A DNA stretch of 64,000 bases from Clostridia bacterium (GCA_024404025.1 JAKSQP010000004.1:62001-126000), one strand, 5' to 3'; positions 17,051 through 27,386 are shown, numbered from the stretch's first letter. The notes: generated by a model not told the origin, from the sequence alone. A program made the numbers and translations.

Positions 17051-18271
17051 TTACTTGCCTGTTATGATTTCCTTAACCGCATAATATGCCGGCTTCGGAG
17101 TGCCGTCCATGTTGAAAATTCCCCATTTCGTTTCAAACGGACACCAGCTGTGACCGCACACCCAACAGGTTCCCATATCCTGGCAGCAGTAAATGATCAT
17201 TCCCGCAAGGCACTTGCATTTCTGCAATTCAGTTATAACGGATTTGAAATATTGCGCCTGTCCATCGGGAGTGTGAGGAATATTCTCTATTGTTTCTGCG
17301 GAGGATTCTCCGTAAAAATGGTTTGAATACTGACCGAACACCAGTTCCGCCCATTTTGATTCTTCTCCGGGATGCTCAAGACTCAATGTATTGCGAAACT
17401 GTGACGGCAGTTTATTTACAAAATTTGCGCCGTCTGCTATTGCCTCTGCTTCGGTGGAGTATCCGTAAATGCCGAGGATTTCCGCTTTTTGTTCTGCCGA
17501 TTTCGGTCCTCCCTCGCTCCAGAAGCCGAATTCCTCAAGAATAATCGGCTTACCCGTCATTCTGTAAAGTTTCTTTATTTTTTCAACATAATCCTTTGCT
17601 TCTGCCTTGCCCTGAACGCCTGTGTAAAGGTCAATTCCGACATAATCGCAATATTTGAGATACGGCTTCATAAGCTTATGAAGTTCTCTGCTGACCTGAA
17701 TCAGATCTGCCGAATTATAGCCAATGGGGAAGCTTTCATCCTTGATTTCGCTTATCGCCTCAAGCTGAATTCCGATATAAAGCGCCGCTTCTTCAATAGT
17801 CAGAGGATGCATAAATCCCACAAGGCCCATTTCATTGGTTATCTGAAAAGCGCCCGTTATATCTTTCAAATCATTATAAAGAAAAACGGCAAGCCCTTTG
17901 GTTTTTGCAATATTTTCTTCATTTTCAACGGGGTTGAAGCCCATGCCTGAAATATAATCTCTCGGATAAGGCGTTACCGCCATAACCTTGAAGCCTCTTT
18001 CGGCATATCCTCTGCAGCGTTCCTTAAAATCTTTGTATGCCTGCGTAACATTGCCGCTTCTGTCATACGGGCAGGGAATATCAAACCTAACCCATTTAAA
18101 GCCCGCATCCCCGAGCATTTCGTAATTTTCGTTGGGATGGCATACTCCGTAAATCATTCCGCCGTTATTTTCGATTATTTTCTCAACATTTTTATCCGGC
18201 AGATTGAATATGCTTCCGAAAAAGCAGGAAATTGCAACGATAATACTTTCAAAAAAAGCCAATAATTTCAT
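17051..18271 (-). CDS. clan-A glycoside hydrolase-like protein
   Basis: 406 aa with a hydrophobic N-terminal segment (about residues 4-24). A (beta/alpha)8 glycosidase fold is suggested by WVRFDIP, FQITNEMG (acid/base candidate Glu147) and PIILEEFGFW (nucleophile candidate Glu247). The barrel is followed by a Cys-rich stretch CCQDMGTCWVCGHSWC near the C-terminus, unusual for a secreted enzyme unless disulfide-bonded. It resembles GH5/GH39-like families, and the exact family and substrate are uncertain. It converges with the GH39-like gene at a shared terminator. Confidence 0.72.
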   Translation of the reverse strand: MKLLAFFESIIVAISCFFGSIFNLPDKNVEKIIENNGGMIYGVCHPNENYEMLGDAGFKWVRFDIPCPYDRSGNVTQAYKDFKERCRGYAERGFKVMAVTPYPRDYISGMGFNPVENEENIAKTKGLAVFLYNDLKDITGAFQITNEMGLVGFMHPLTIEEAALYIGIQLEAISEIKDESFPIGYNSADLIQVSRELHKLMKPYLKYCDYVGIDLYTGVQGKAEAKDYVEKIKKLYRMTGKPIILEEFGFWSEGGPKSAEQKAEILGIYGYSTEAEAIADGANFVNKLPSQFRNTLSLEHPGEESKWAELVFGQYSNHFYGESSAETIENIPHTPDGQAQYFKSVITELQKCKCLAGMIIYCCQDMGTCWVCGHSWCPFETKWGIFNMDGTPKPAYYAVKEIITGK

Positions 18272-18351
18272 TTCGTTTCTCTCCCTTGTTTATTTAATTC
18301 AGCATATCACGGCAAAACCCGTTTGTCAATTCAAACGGATCAACAGATGAA

Positions 18352-18385
18352 AAAAGACACAGAACAGCTTTGTTCTGTGTCTTTT
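18352..18385 (-). terminator. intrinsic terminator after the WG-repeat gene
   Basis: Fifteen-base perfect stem AAAAGACACAGAACA with TGTTCTGTGTCTTTT around loop GCTT. It lies downstream of the gene ending at 18508 on the minus strand. Confidence 0.82.
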
Positions 18386-18507
18386 ATCGGATGGCTCTAC
18401 AATGTTGCTCATAATTGCAGATCTGTAAATATGAGTATAGTCTCTGCAGCCTGATAAGTCAATGACATTTTGAAAATTTCTACATATTATTCGCAGATTG
18501 TCTTGCT

Positions 18508-19764
18508 TTACTGCTCCGGAGCGGCTGTTTTTTCAACTTCTGCCGTTGTTTGAGCCGATGTTGCCGGCTCAATATATTCAACAAGGAAATCCGAGCTGAC
18601 CCAGCCTTTCATATTTTTATATTTAACGCAGGCTCTGCCCGGCTCCGCTTCCTCAACCTCAACGATCGTTCCGTTCGGGAGCTTTCCGATAACGCTTGAA
18701 TCGGGCTCCGATGTTTTTCTCATATTCAGCACGCTGCCTGCGGTTTTGACAACATATTTTCCGAAAGAAATTGCAGGGCCCGTCGGCGCAGGTGCAGTTG
18801 TTGTCAGGTCCTCTGCTGCCGCTTCAAGCAGCTCTTTGTCAACGGTCAGAATTCCCCATTTTCCTTCCTTTTCGGCAACATATTTTCCGCCTTTGCCCTG
18901 AAGAATTCTGTCAAAAACAAAGCTGACTATTGTGTTTCCGTTAAGATCAATTATTCCGTATTTCCCGTTCTGTCTGACCGGCACAAGTCCGCTTTCAAAC
19001 GAGAATGCAATCTCTCTGCCGAGAAGGTCGCATTCGCTGACGGATTCATATTCAAATCCCAGCACGGAAGCACCGATTTCGTTGATATATCCCCATTTTC
19101 CGTCTTTTCTGACTGCGGCGATACCCTCTGAAAAATCCATTGCCCCTTCGTATGCGAGAGCAATTTCGAGCGAATAGCTTTCGTTGATATATCCCCATTT
19201 TGCGCCGTCATTAAATCCGTTCGCTATGGGATAAAGTCCCTTTTCCGCTTCAAGTTCGCCGGGTTTTATCCTGCCGTTATAGCCAAGCTCATCAAACCAC
19301 GCAAGATGATCGTGTTCTTCGCTCCAGCACGGCATTTCCTCCGGCTTTTCCGCTCCGTGATACTGCCTGTTTGTTATGGTCATGCTTTCGGGATCAACAA
19401 GAAGAAGATATTCCGAAAGCGGACTTTTAACAATATATCTGAAATTTCTCCATTTATCGCAGAGAATGTTGAATTCATCGTTCTCCGCCGCCTCTTTTTT
19501 CACCCCGTCCGGCGAAAGAATTCCGAGCTTGCCGGTTTTAGAATCGGCGAAAACATTGAATTTTCCGTCAACGCTTTTAGCCTGCGAAACCGTTTCAAAT
19601 CCATCCGTTATGAATGTTCCTCCCGTGACCCGTTTGGCATCCTCTTCCTTTTTATGCTTGAGAGAAAGTCCGATTATGCAGGCAAGCGCAATCATCGCCG
19701 CAGCTGCAGCGCACACCGCCGCCGGCATCCATTTCGGCATTCTTCTTTTTTCCGAATGAGCCAT
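18508..19764 (-). CDS. membrane-anchored WG-repeat protein with bacterial SH3 domain
   Basis: 418 aa. An N-terminal membrane helix (about residues 12-33) with a short basic cytoplasmic head is followed by an extracellular part. This contains several WG (KWGYINE-type) repeats, clearest as AKWGYINE, GKWGYINE, GKYGIIDL and GKWGILTV (residues about 180-310). An SH3b-like domain follows (about 330-400; NMRKTSEPDSSVIGKLPNG and WVSSDFL). SH3b domains usually bind peptidoglycan; WG repeats form beta-propeller-like folds of unknown ligand. The gene appears monocistronic. A cell-wall or surface binding role is inference. Confidence 0.83.
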   Translation of the reverse strand: MAHSEKRRMPKWMPAAVCAAAAAMIALACIIGLSLKHKKEEDAKRVTGGTFITDGFETVSQAKSVDGKFNVFADSKTGKLGILSPDGVKKEAAENDEFNILCDKWRNFRYIVKSPLSEYLLLVDPESMTITNRQYHGAEKPEEMPCWSEEHDHLAWFDELGYNGRIKPGELEAEKGLYPIANGFNDGAKWGYINESYSLEIALAYEGAMDFSEGIAAVRKDGKWGYINEIGASVLGFEYESVSECDLLGREIAFSFESGLVPVRQNGKYGIIDLNGNTIVSFVFDRILQGKGGKYVAEKEGKWGILTVDKELLEAAAEDLTTTAPAPTGPAISFGKYVVKTAGSVLNMRKTSEPDSSVIGKLPNGTIVEVEEAEPGRACVKYKNMKGWVSSDFLVEYIEPATSAQTTAEVEKTAAPEQ

Positions 19765-19902
19765 AATTGACCTCCGATCAGATTTTATATAAATAAGCCG
19801 TAATTTTTACTATTTTGTCTGATTATACCATATTACAAGCGCAAGGGCAATTGAAAAATGAAAACAAAATGCAAAAAATCCCTTGATATTTCAATCATTT
19901 CC

Positions 19903-19931
19903 TTGACTAATGAAATATTTTGTTATATATT
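19903..19931 (+). promoter_or_regulatory. sigma-A-type promoter for the SDR epimerase gene
   Basis: -35 TTGACT (19903-19908), 17-base spacer, -10 TATATT (19926-19931); about 60 bases before the start codon, followed by an AAGGAGGAAA ribosome site. Confidence 0.62.
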
Positions 19932-19990
19932 ATATTAGTATTATAGGCAGTATGCGCCAAAAAGCATACATTTAAGGAGGAAATATAATA

Positions 19991-21013
19991 ATGAAAGTTT
20001 TCATGATCGGCGGCACAGGTCTTCTCGGATGTGAAGCTGCCATCCAGCTTATCAAGCATGGCCACGAAGTTACTTCAGTTGCTCTCCCTCCCCTTCCTGC
20101 GGGCGCTCCCATTCCCGAAGAAATGGAACTTATCTTCCAGGATATCAACAAGACTTCCGATGAAGATGTTCTCAAAATGCTCGAAGGCAAGGATGCTTTC
20201 ATTTTCGCAGCAGGCGTTGACGAAAGAGTAGAATTCCCCGCACCCGTTATGGATTATTACACAAAATTCAACATTGCTCCTCTTGAGAGATTATTCCCTC
20301 TCTGCAAGAAGGCAGGCGTTAAGAAGGCTGTTGTTCTCGGCTCATATTTCTCTTGGTTCACAAAGCAGCATCCCGAAATGAAGCTTGACGAAAAGAACAA
20401 GTATTTCAAGGCTCGTCTTATGCAGGAAAAGGTCTGCGAAGATGCCTGCGACGAAAACTTCAGCGTTAAAGTTCTTGAGCTTCCGTATATCTTCGGAACT
20501 CAGCCCGGCAGAAAGCCCGTTTGGACTATCCTCATTGAGCAGATCAAGATGATGGATAAGCTTCCCTGCACCCTTTATCCCAAGGGAGGCACGGCAATGC
20601 TTACCTGCCGCCAGGTCGGCGAAGTTATCTGCGGCGCAACAGAAAGAGATGTTCCCGGATTTGAAGCTTTCCCCATCGGTATGTATAACCTCAAGTGGGA
20701 TGAATTCCTCAAGATCGTTTACGATGCAAGAGGAATGGGCCCCAACAGAAAGATCATCGGTGTTCCTCCCTTTATGATGAAGATGGGTATGGTCAAGGTT
20801 GCAAACGATTATAAGAAGAGAAAAATCGATTCCGGCATGGATCCGTTCAACCTTCCCGACATCATGGATAAGGACATTTTCTACAGCTGCAAGATAAGCG
20901 AAGAACTCGGCGCAACTCCCGATGATATCAAAGCTGCCATTTTTGATTCGATCAAGGTCAGCGTTGCTTCCTATGAAGGCAAAGTCAAGCTCCTTGAAAT
21001 GAAGGGCGAATAA
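19991..21013 (+). CDS. NAD(P)-dependent epimerase/dehydratase (extended SDR)
   Basis: 340 aa. N-terminal Rossmann motif MIGGTGLLG (residues 5-13), then a central AAGVDERV. A GSYFSW in place of the usual catalytic Ser region is followed by a YFKARLMQE stretch that contributes the Tyr-Lys-type segment in atypical form, and by ELPYIFGTQPG. The sequence is rich in favoured codons and has a very strong ribosome site, suggesting high expression. Substrate unknown; sugar-nucleotide or other small carbonyl compounds are possible. It stands alone between its promoter and a terminator. Confidence 0.8.
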   Translation: MKVFMIGGTGLLGCEAAIQLIKHGHEVTSVALPPLPAGAPIPEEMELIFQDINKTSDEDVLKMLEGKDAFIFAAGVDERVEFPAPVMDYYTKFNIAPLERLFPLCKKAGVKKAVVLGSYFSWFTKQHPEMKLDEKNKYFKARLMQEKVCEDACDENFSVKVLELPYIFGTQPGRKPVWTILIEQIKMMDKLPCTLYPKGGTAMLTCRQVGEVICGATERDVPGFEAFPIGMYNLKWDEFLKIVYDARGMGPNRKIIGVPPFMMKMGMVKVANDYKKRKIDSGMDPFNLPDIMDKDIFYSCKISEELGATPDDIKAAIFDSIKVSVASYEGKVKLLEMKGE

Positions 21014-21026
21014 TTCAGATTTACCG

Positions 21027-21060
21027 CAACACCGGATGATGCGGCGCATCTCCGGTGTTG
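21027..21060 (+). terminator. intrinsic terminator after the SDR gene
   Basis: Ten-base stem CAACACCGGA (21027-21036... ) with TCCGGTGTTG (21051-21060), with a short inner stem GATGC/GCATC and a following T-rich TTTCC. Confidence 0.8.
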
Positions 21061-21201
21061 TTTCCTTCTTGAATGTTACTGAAGTTATCCACTTTTACCG
21101 CATTATTTCCACTTTTATCAATTTGAAAACAATTTCCGCAGCATTTTTTCGGCTCGGTTGTATATATAACTCAAATTTTACAGAAAATCAGGTGAATTCC
21201 A

Positions 21202-23022
21202 TTGGCTCAGAAAAAAGATTTAAGAAACGTTGCAATCATCGCTCACGTTGACCACGGCAAAACAACTCTTGTTGATGAATTGCTCAAACAGAGCGGCACT
21301 TTCAGAGAAAACGAGCAGGTTGCAGACCGTGTTATGGACTCCAATGACCTTGAGCGTGAAAGAGGCATAACAATTCTTTCAAAGAACACCTCCGTTCACT
21401 ATAAAGGCACAAAGATCAACATCGTTGACACGCCGGGCCATGCCGATTTCGGCGGCGAAGTTGAGCGTATTCTTATGATGGTTGACGGCGTTGTGCTTCT
21501 TGTTGACGCATTTGAAGGCTGCATGCCTCAAACAAGATTCGTTCTCAAAAAGGCTCTCAACCTCAAAAAGAAAGTTCTTGTTGTTATCAATAAAATTGAC
21601 CGCCCGAACGCAAGACCCTATGAAGTTGTTGACGAGGTCCTTGACCTCTTCATTGATCTCGGCGCAGACGAAGATCAGCTTGATTTCCCCGTTATCTATG
21701 CCAGCGCAAGGGACGGCTATTCAAGCGCCGACCCCAATGTGCGTGAAGGCGATATGCGTCCCCTCTTTGACGCAATTCTTGAAAATATTCCCGCTCCTGC
21801 GGGCGACCCCGATGAGCCGCTCCAGGTTCTCTTCTCAAGCCTTGATTATGATGACTATGTCGGCAGGATCGGCGTTGGCAGAATTGAAAAAGGTGTTATA
21901 AAGAAAGGCCAGTCAGTTTCGCTCTGCAAAACCGACGGCTCCGTTCAGAATGTAAGAATTTCAAGGCTTTATCAGTTTGAAGGTCTTAACAGAGTTGAAT
22001 GCGAAGAAGCTTCCGCCGGCGATATTATCTGCGTTTCCGGCATTGATGGAATCAATATCGGCGAAACCGCCTGCGATCCCGAACACATTGAAGCTCTCCC
22101 CTTCATCAAAATTGATGAGCCGACCATTTCAATGAACTTCATTGTTAACGACAGCCCCTTTGCAGGCAAAGAAGGCAAATTCGTTACTTCAAGAAATGTT
22201 CGTGACAGACTTTTCAAAGAGGTTGAAACAAACGTCAGCATGAGAGTTGAAGAAACCGAAAGCACCGATACATTCAAGGTTTCGGGCAGAGGCGAGCTTC
22301 ATCTTTCCATCCTCATAGAAACAATGCGCCGCCAGGGTTATGAATTCCAGGTTTCAAGACCCAAGGTCATCTTCAAGGAACAAGATGGTCAGCTTCTCGA
22401 GCCCATTGAGCTTCTTATCGTTGAGGTCCCGGAGCAGTATGTCGGCGCAGTTATCGAAAAACTCGGCTCACGCAAAGGCGAGCTTGAAAATATGGGCTCC
22501 CGTGAAGGCGGCTCAACCCATCTTGAATTCAAAATCCCTTCAAGAGGACTTATCGGCTACCGTGCCGAATTCCTTACCGATACAAACGGAAACGGCATTA
22601 TGAATCAGCTCTTCAACGGCTATGAACCTTATAAGGGGGAGATCCAGACCCGTGAAAGAGGCTCGATAGTTGTTCACGAAACCGGCGTCAGCACGGCTTA
22701 CGGACTTTTCAACACGCAGGACAGAGGCAGACTTTTCATCCCCGCAGGCGTTGATGTCTACGAAGGAATGATAGTCGGCGAATGCGCAAAGAATGAAGAT
22801 GTCACCTGCAATGTCTGCAAATCCAAGCATCTCACCAATACCCGTGCATCCGGCTCCGATGACGCTCTCCGCCTTGTTCCCCACAGCGTTCTCAGCCTTG
22901 AGCAGTGCATGGAATTCATCAAGGACGATGAGCTTCTTGAGGTCACTCCGCAGTCGCTCCGTCTTCGCAAACGCATTCTTTCAAAGGAATTGCGTATGAA
23001 GGAACAATTCAGAAAGAAATGA
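21202..23022 (+). CDS. typA: ribosome-associated GTPase TypA/BipA
   Basis: 606 aa, the usual length. Translation-factor GTPase that binds the ribosome and assists assembly and stress adaptation. G1 [10 protein letters not shown]2 region [13 protein letters not shown]3 DTPGHADF, G4 NKIDRP and G5 YASARDG are all intact, followed by domains II, III and V and the TypA-specific C-terminal region. The start is a TTG at 21202 (MAQKKDLRN), preceded by CAGGTGA. The upstream 140-base spacer contains a DnaA-box-like TTATCCACT at 21085. The ribF gene begins seven bases downstream. Confidence 0.96.
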   Translation: MAQKKDLRNVAIIAHVDHGKTTLVDELLKQSGTFRENEQVADRVMDSNDLERERGITILSKNTSVHYKGTKINIVDTPGHADFGGEVERILMMVDGVVLLVDAFEGCMPQTRFVLKKALNLKKKVLVVINKIDRPNARPYEVVDEVLDLFIDLGADEDQLDFPVIYASARDGYSSADPNVREGDMRPLFDAILENIPAPAGDPDEPLQVLFSSLDYDDYVGRIGVGRIEKGVIKKGQSVSLCKTDGSVQNVRISRLYQFEGLNRVECEEASAGDIICVSGIDGINIGETACDPEHIEALPFIKIDEPTISMNFIVNDSPFAGKEGKFVTSRNVRDRLFKEVETNVSMRVEETESTDTFKVSGRGELHLSILIETMRRQGYEFQVSRPKVIFKEQDGQLLEPIELLIVEVPEQYVGAVIEKLGSRKGELENMGSREGGSTHLEFKIPSRGLIGYRAEFLTDTNGNGIMNQLFNGYEPYKGEIQTRERGSIVVHETGVSTAYGLFNTQDRGRLFIPAGVDVYEGMIVGECAKNEDVTCNVCKSKHLTNTRASGSDDALRLVPHSVLSLEQCMEFIKDDELLEVTPQSLRLRKRILSKELRMKEQFRKK

Positions 23023-23029
23023 TTTTTAA

Positions 23030-23938
23030 TTGAGCACCGATTTTAAAACCGCCGTTGCTCTCGGAAGCTTTGACGGTCTTCACAAAGGTCATATTTCGGT
23101 CATAACCTGCGCTCTTTCATTCAAGGAGCGTGGGTTTGTTCCTCTTGTGCTTCTTTTTGATAAGCATCCTCTTTTGAGCCTGACCGGCAAGGCGCCTGCC
23201 GAGCTTCTTCAGGTTGAGGAACGCAACAGGATCCTTTCAGAACTCGGCACTCAGATAAAAGTTATTTCCTTTGATTCGGTCAGAAATCTCCCGTGCAGGG
23301 ATTTCGTTAAAAATATTCTCGTCGATGAACTCAAAGCTGGAGCCGTTTGCTGCGGCTGGAATTTCCGATTCGGAAAAAACAATGCCGGCGGATGCGAAGA
23401 ATTGCAGAAGCTCTGCGATGAATTCGGTCTGGAACTGTGCGTAAGCGATCATATCGATGTTGACGGTCAGCCCGTCAGCTCGTCAAGGATCCGCCGTGCA
23501 ATCGTTGACGGAAATATTCGGCTCGCAAATGCAATGCTTGGCAGGGATTTCGGCTATAAATATACCGTTGTAACCGGCAGCCAAAGAGGTCATCTTATGG
23601 GCGCTCCTACAATCAACCAATATTTCGGAGAAAATTTCATCATTCCGAAATCGGGCGTTTATGCTTCTTATTCAATTGTTAACGGCAAAAATTATCCGTC
23701 GGTAACGAATATCGGTCTTCGTCCGTCGTTTGAAAACGAAGATCTCCGGAGCGAAACCTGCATAATCGGTTTCAGCGGAAATCTTTACGGAAAAGAAATA
23801 GAAGTCAGGCTTCTTGAATTCATCCGTCCTGAAAGAAAGTTTGAATCTTCCGATGAGCTTCGCAGGCAGATCGCTCTCGATGCAAAAAAATCAGAAGAAA
23901 TTTTCAAAAAGAAAGAGGCGAACGGCAATGTTCGATAA
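23030..23938 (+). CDS. ribF: bifunctional riboflavin kinase/FAD synthetase
   Basis: 302 aa. The N-terminal FMN adenylyltransferase domain has GSFDGLHKGH (HxGH-type nucleotide-binding) and SSSRIRRAI. The C-terminal flavokinase domain has GAPTINQYF in place of the usual PTAN motif, GVYASYS and TNIGLRPSF. It makes FMN and then FAD from riboflavin. The start appears to be TTG at 23030 with no strong ribosome site, seven bases after typA, so translational coupling is likely. The 3' end overlaps the uracil-DNA glycosylase start by 11 bases. Confidence 0.92.
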   Translation: MSTDFKTAVALGSFDGLHKGHISVITCALSFKERGFVPLVLLFDKHPLLSLTGKAPAELLQVEERNRILSELGTQIKVISFDSVRNLPCRDFVKNILVDELKAGAVCCGWNFRFGKNNAGGCEELQKLCDEFGLELCVSDHIDVDGQPVSSSRIRRAIVDGNIRLANAMLGRDFGYKYTVVTGSQRGHLMGAPTINQYFGENFIIPKSGVYASYSIVNGKNYPSVTNIGLRPSFENEDLRSETCIIGFSGNLYGKEIEVRLLEFIRPERKFESSDELRRQIALDAKKSEEIFKKKEANGNVR

Positions 23939-24500
23939 CTGGGAAGAGCTTAAGGCAGAATGTATGCAATGCAGAAAATGCGAGCTTTGCGAAACAAGAA
24001 CAAATCTTGTTTTCGGAGTCGGCAATGAAAATGCAGAGGTCTTGTTTGTAGGCGAGGGTCCCGGAGAAAACGAGGATCTTCAGGGCGAGCCGTTCGTAGG
24101 CAGGGGAGGCAAGCTTCTTGACAAATATCTTGAAGCCATCGACCTTGACCGAAAGAAAAATATCTATATCGCAAATATGGTAAAATGCCGTCCTCCTATG
24201 AACCGTGATCCGAAACCGGAGGAAACGGAAAGCTGCATCCAATGGCTGCGTGAGCAGACAAAACTCATCCGCCCGAAAATAATTGTCTGCCTCGGAAGAA
24301 TTTCCGCTCAAAGACTTATTGATAAAGATTTCAAGGTCACAAAGCAGCACGGACAGTTCATCGAAAAAGGCGGAATCCTTTTTATGGGCACTTTTCATCC
24401 CGCAGCTCTGCTTCGCAACCCGAATCAGAAGCCGGATGCGCTTGAAGATTTTATTGCTTTGAAAGAAAAAATCAAAGAAATCTGTGACCATACTTATTGA
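23928..24500 (+). CDS. family 4 uracil-DNA glycosylase (Fe-S)
   Basis: 190 aa from ATG 23928; longer in-frame starts run into ribF and lack support. Removes uracil from DNA in base-excision repair. The four Fe-S ligands are suggested by CMQCRKCELC near the N-terminus (including a CxxC pair), a Cys in MVKCRPPMNR and another in IIVCLG. The uracil-binding loop GEGPGENEDLQGEPFVG and the catalytic FHPAALLRN are clear. It is co-transcribed with typA and ribF. Family members of this length are also called SPO1-type polymerase-related proteins in older annotation. Confidence 0.92.
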   Translation: MFDNWEELKAECMQCRKCELCETRTNLVFGVGNENAEVLFVGEGPGENEDLQGEPFVGRGGKLLDKYLEAIDLDRKKNIYIANMVKCRPPMNRDPKPEETESCIQWLREQTKLIRPKIIVCLGRISAQRLIDKDFKVTKQHGQFIEKGGILFMGTFHPAALLRNPNQKPDALEDFIALKEKIKEICDHTY

Positions 24501-24695
24501 TTTTTTGCCCGATTTTATACGAAATTTTGGTAAATTTCAAGCCATTTTAGTTCCTTTCAGGAAATATAACGGCAATTTTCGATTTCAGCCGATTACGGGA
24601 GCTTCAACCGGTATTTCTTCATGCGCAGTCTCTGCTATCGTCTGTATTCGGGCGTTTATTATTCTTATTAAGAAATATGTTTTTCGGAGTAAATT

Positions 24696-26564
24696 ATGGA
24701 ATATACTGCTGAAAATTTTGATATTGCCGTTGTCGGCGCAGGCCATGCCGGAATCGAAGCCGGTCTTGCCGCCGCAAGGCTCGGCTGCAAAACCGTTGTT
24801 TTTACCGTCAATCTCGATTGGGTCGGCAATATGCCCTGCAATCCGTCAATCGGCGGCACATCAAAAGGTCACCTTGTTCGTGAAATTGATGCGCTCGGCG
24901 GCGAAATGGGCATTGCGGCAGATAAAAACACCCTGCAAAGCAGAATGCTCAACCTCGGAAAAGGTCCTGCGGTCCACAGTCTGCGTGCGCAGATAGACCG
25001 CCGCGCATATTCAGACTATATGAAAGGCGTTATGGAGAGATGCGAAAATCTCTACCTTCGCCAGGCGGAAATCGTTGACATAAGGCAGGAAGCAGGGGAG
25101 TGGATTCTCAAAACAAGGCTTGAAGCCCTCCACCGTGCAAAAGCCGTTATTCTTGCAACCGGAACATTTCTTGCAGGCAAAGTTTATATAGGAGATGTTT
25201 GCTATGAAAGCGGTCCGGACGGAATGTTTCCCGCCGTTCAGCTTGCGGAATCTCTTAAAAAACTTGGACTTCCCACAAGGCGCTTCAAAACGGGTACACC
25301 GCCGAGGGTAAACCGCAGAAGTGTTGATACACAAGCGCTTGAGCCTCAATACGGCGATGAAAATATCGTTCATTTTTCGTTTGACAACAGCATAGAAGTG
25401 CGCAATTCAGAGCCCTGCTATGTAACATATACAGGAGCGGAAACGAAGAAGGTCATCCTCGAAAATCTTCACCGCTCGCCCCTTTATTCAGGCAGAATTG
25501 ACGGCGTCGGTCCGAGATACTGCCCGAGCATTGAAGACAAAATAGTGCGTTTTTCGGAGAAAGAACGCCATCAGATTTTCGTTGAGCCCTGCGGAGCGAA
25601 AACAGACGAAATGTATCTCCAGGGTCTTTCATCTTCGCTTCCCGAAGATGTTCAGCTCCGCATAGTTCACAGCATTCCCGGCCTTGAAAAAGCCGAATTT
25701 CTTCGCACCGCATACGCAATTGAATATGACTGCGTTGATCCTCTTGCGCTTCGCCGGACCCTTGAATTCAAGGAATTTTCCGGCCTTTACGGCGCCGGTC
25801 AGTTCAACGGCTCAAGCGGATATGAAGAAGCGGCGGCGCAGGGACTTGTTGCGGGAATGAATGCGGCGCTGAAAATTCTCGGAAAAGAGCCTCTGATCCT
25901 TGACCGCACAACATCTTATATCGGCACTCTGATCGACGATCTTGTAACAAAAGGCTGCACCGATCCTTACAGAATGATGACCTCAAGATCCGAATACAGA
26001 CTGGTTTTAAGGCAGGATAATGCCGACATAAGGCTCACGGAATTCGGCTATAAAGCCGGCCTTATTTCTGAAGAAAGATACCGAAAATTCCTTGATAAAC
26101 TTGAACTTATTGCAAAAGAGCGGGAGAGGGTAGAGGGGCTTTCAATTCCGAAATCCGATGCTCTTGATGAGCTTCTTGTTTCACGTGAAACATCGCCGAT
26201 GGAAAAGGGAGTTAAGATGATCGAGCTTCTGCGCAGACCGCAGATTGATTATGCCGCTCTTGCTCCGTTTGATAAAAACCGCCCGGATCTGCCGGAAGAA
26301 ATCTTTGAGCAGGTTGAAATCGACATCAAATATGAAGGCTATATCAAGCGCCAACAGCAGCAGATAAAAGAAATGCACCGCCTTGAAGTGAAACGCATTC
26401 CCGAAAATATAAAGTATTCGGATATAACGGGTCTTCGCCTTGAAGCCATTGAAAAGCTTGAAAAAATCAGACCCGAAACCGTCGGCCAGGCTTCGAGAAT
26501 TTCCGGCGTTTCGCCTGCGGATATTTCAGTTCTGCTTATTTTCCTTGAGAGGAGCAGTATATAA
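24696..26564 (+). CDS. mnmG: tRNA uridine-34 5-carboxymethylaminomethyl enzyme MnmG (GidA)
   Basis: 622 aa, the usual length. FAD-dependent partner of MnmE in modifying wobble U34 of tRNAs. Visible features: FAD-binding [10 protein letters not shown] at the N-terminus, [11 protein letters not shown], the conserved FKTGTPPRV, a catalytic-type [10 protein letters not shown] and a C-terminal helical domain ending in [11 protein letters not shown]. MnmE is not encoded beside it, unlike the common order. The gene contains a perfect parS site at 26177-26192. It overlaps the rsmG start by one base. Confidence 0.96.
   Translation: MEYTAENFDIAVVGAGHAGIEAGLAAARLGCKTVVFTVNLDWVGNMPCNPSIGGTSKGHLVREIDALGGEMGIAADKNTLQSRMLNLGKGPAVHSLRAQIDRRAYSDYMKGVMERCENLYLRQAEIVDIRQEAGEWILKTRLEALHRAKAVILATGTFLAGKVYIGDVCYESGPDGMFPAVQLAESLKKLGLPTRRFKTGTPPRVNRRSVDTQALEPQYGDENIVHFSFDNSIEVRNSEPCYVTYTGAETKKVILENLHRSPLYSGRIDGVGPRYCPSIEDKIVRFSEKERHQIFVEPCGAKTDEMYLQGLSSSLPEDVQLRIVHSIPGLEKAEFLRTAYAIEYDCVDPLALRRTLEFKEFSGLYGAGQFNGSSGYEEAAAQGLVAGMNAALKILGKEPLILDRTTSYIGTLIDDLVTKGCTDPYRMMTSRSEYRLVLRQDNADIRLTEFGYKAGLISEERYRKFLDKLELIAKERERVEGLSIPKSDALDELLVSRETSPMEKGVKMIELLRRPQIDYAALAPFDKNRPDLPEEIFEQVEIDIKYEGYIKRQQQQIKEMHRLEVKRIPENIKYSDITGLRLEAIEKLEKIRPETVGQASRISGVSPADISVLLIFLERSSI
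26177..26192. promoter_or_regulatory. parS centromere site inside mnmG
   Basis: TGTTTCACGTGAAACA, a perfect 16-base palindrome identical to the Bacillus subtilis parS consensus. ParB loads here and spreads with CTP. It encodes part of the mnmG sequence (the stretch LLVSRETSP). Confidence 0.92.
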
Positions 26565-27277
26565 TGATTATAAATAAAGAGCTTCTCAGAGAAAACGCCG
26601 CAATTCTCGGCACAGAGCTTTCCGGCGAAATGCTTGAAAAATTTGATATGCTTGCAAATCTGCTGATTGAAACCAATAAGTCGATGAATCTGACAGCTAT
26701 AAAAGAGCCGGATGATATTGTGGTAAAGCACTTTGCAGACAGTCTTTCGCTTTATTCCGCAATCGTTCCCGAAAACGGAGCAAAGGTGCTTGATCTCGGA
26801 ACAGGCGCAGGATTTCCCGGAATTCCGCTTCTTATTGCAAGACCCGACCTTGATCTCACTATGCTCGACAGCACGGCGAAAAAGCTGAAATATGTTGCGG
26901 ATACCGTTGAAGCTCTCGGTCTTCGGGCGGAGGTGTTTCACACGAGAGCGGAGGATGCAGGCAAAAATCCTCTTTACCGTGAAAAATACGATATAGTATG
27001 TTCCAGAGCGGTTGCAGCTCTTAATATTTTAAGCGAATATTGTCTGCCGTTTGTTAAAGTCGGCGGCACATTCGTTGCGATGAAAAGCGCAAAGGCAGAT
27101 GAAGAAATTGCCTGCGCAAAGCAGGCAATCCGCCTGCTCGGCGGTGAAATAATCGAAAAAAAGACATTTTTCTTATCCGACGGCGGTGAAAGAACGCTGA
27201 TTATCATTAAGAAAATATCGCAAACTTCGCCTAAATATCCGAGACCTTCGGCACAGATTTCCAAAAAACCTCTTTAA
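26564..27277 (+). CDS. rsmG: 16S rRNA (guanine-527-N7) methyltransferase RsmG (GidB)
   Basis: 237 aa. S-adenosylmethionine-dependent; the motif I region VLDLGTGAGFPGIPLLIARP is clear, followed by DSTAKKLKYV and CSRAVAALNIL. It methylates G527 of 16S rRNA, loss of which gives low-level streptomycin resistance in many bacteria. The start ATG overlaps the mnmG stop by one base, the classical mnmG-rsmG coupling. The last 20 residues are Pro/Lys-rich and look like a non-conserved tail. Confidence 0.95.
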   Translation: MIINKELLRENAAILGTELSGEMLEKFDMLANLLIETNKSMNLTAIKEPDDIVVKHFADSLSLYSAIVPENGAKVLDLGTGAGFPGIPLLIARPDLDLTMLDSTAKKLKYVADTVEALGLRAEVFHTRAEDAGKNPLYREKYDIVCSRAVAALNILSEYCLPFVKVGGTFVAMKSAKADEEIACAKQAIRLLGGEIIEKKTFFLSDGGERTLIIIKKISQTSPKYPRPSAQISKKPL

Positions 27278-27386
27278 TTTCAACCGATTCTGCCGAAAAA
27301 AGCCGAATCGGCTCATTCGAATTATGTGGACAAACCCCCTCGCCGGTGTTACCATTGCAGTAACGAATCCGACGGGGGGATTGCTT

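Noticed and set aside
27281..27386. Extra N-terminal part of Noc from the ATG at 27324
   Set aside because: No ribosome site stands before that ATG, whereas a strong one precedes TTG 27387; kept as an alternative only.
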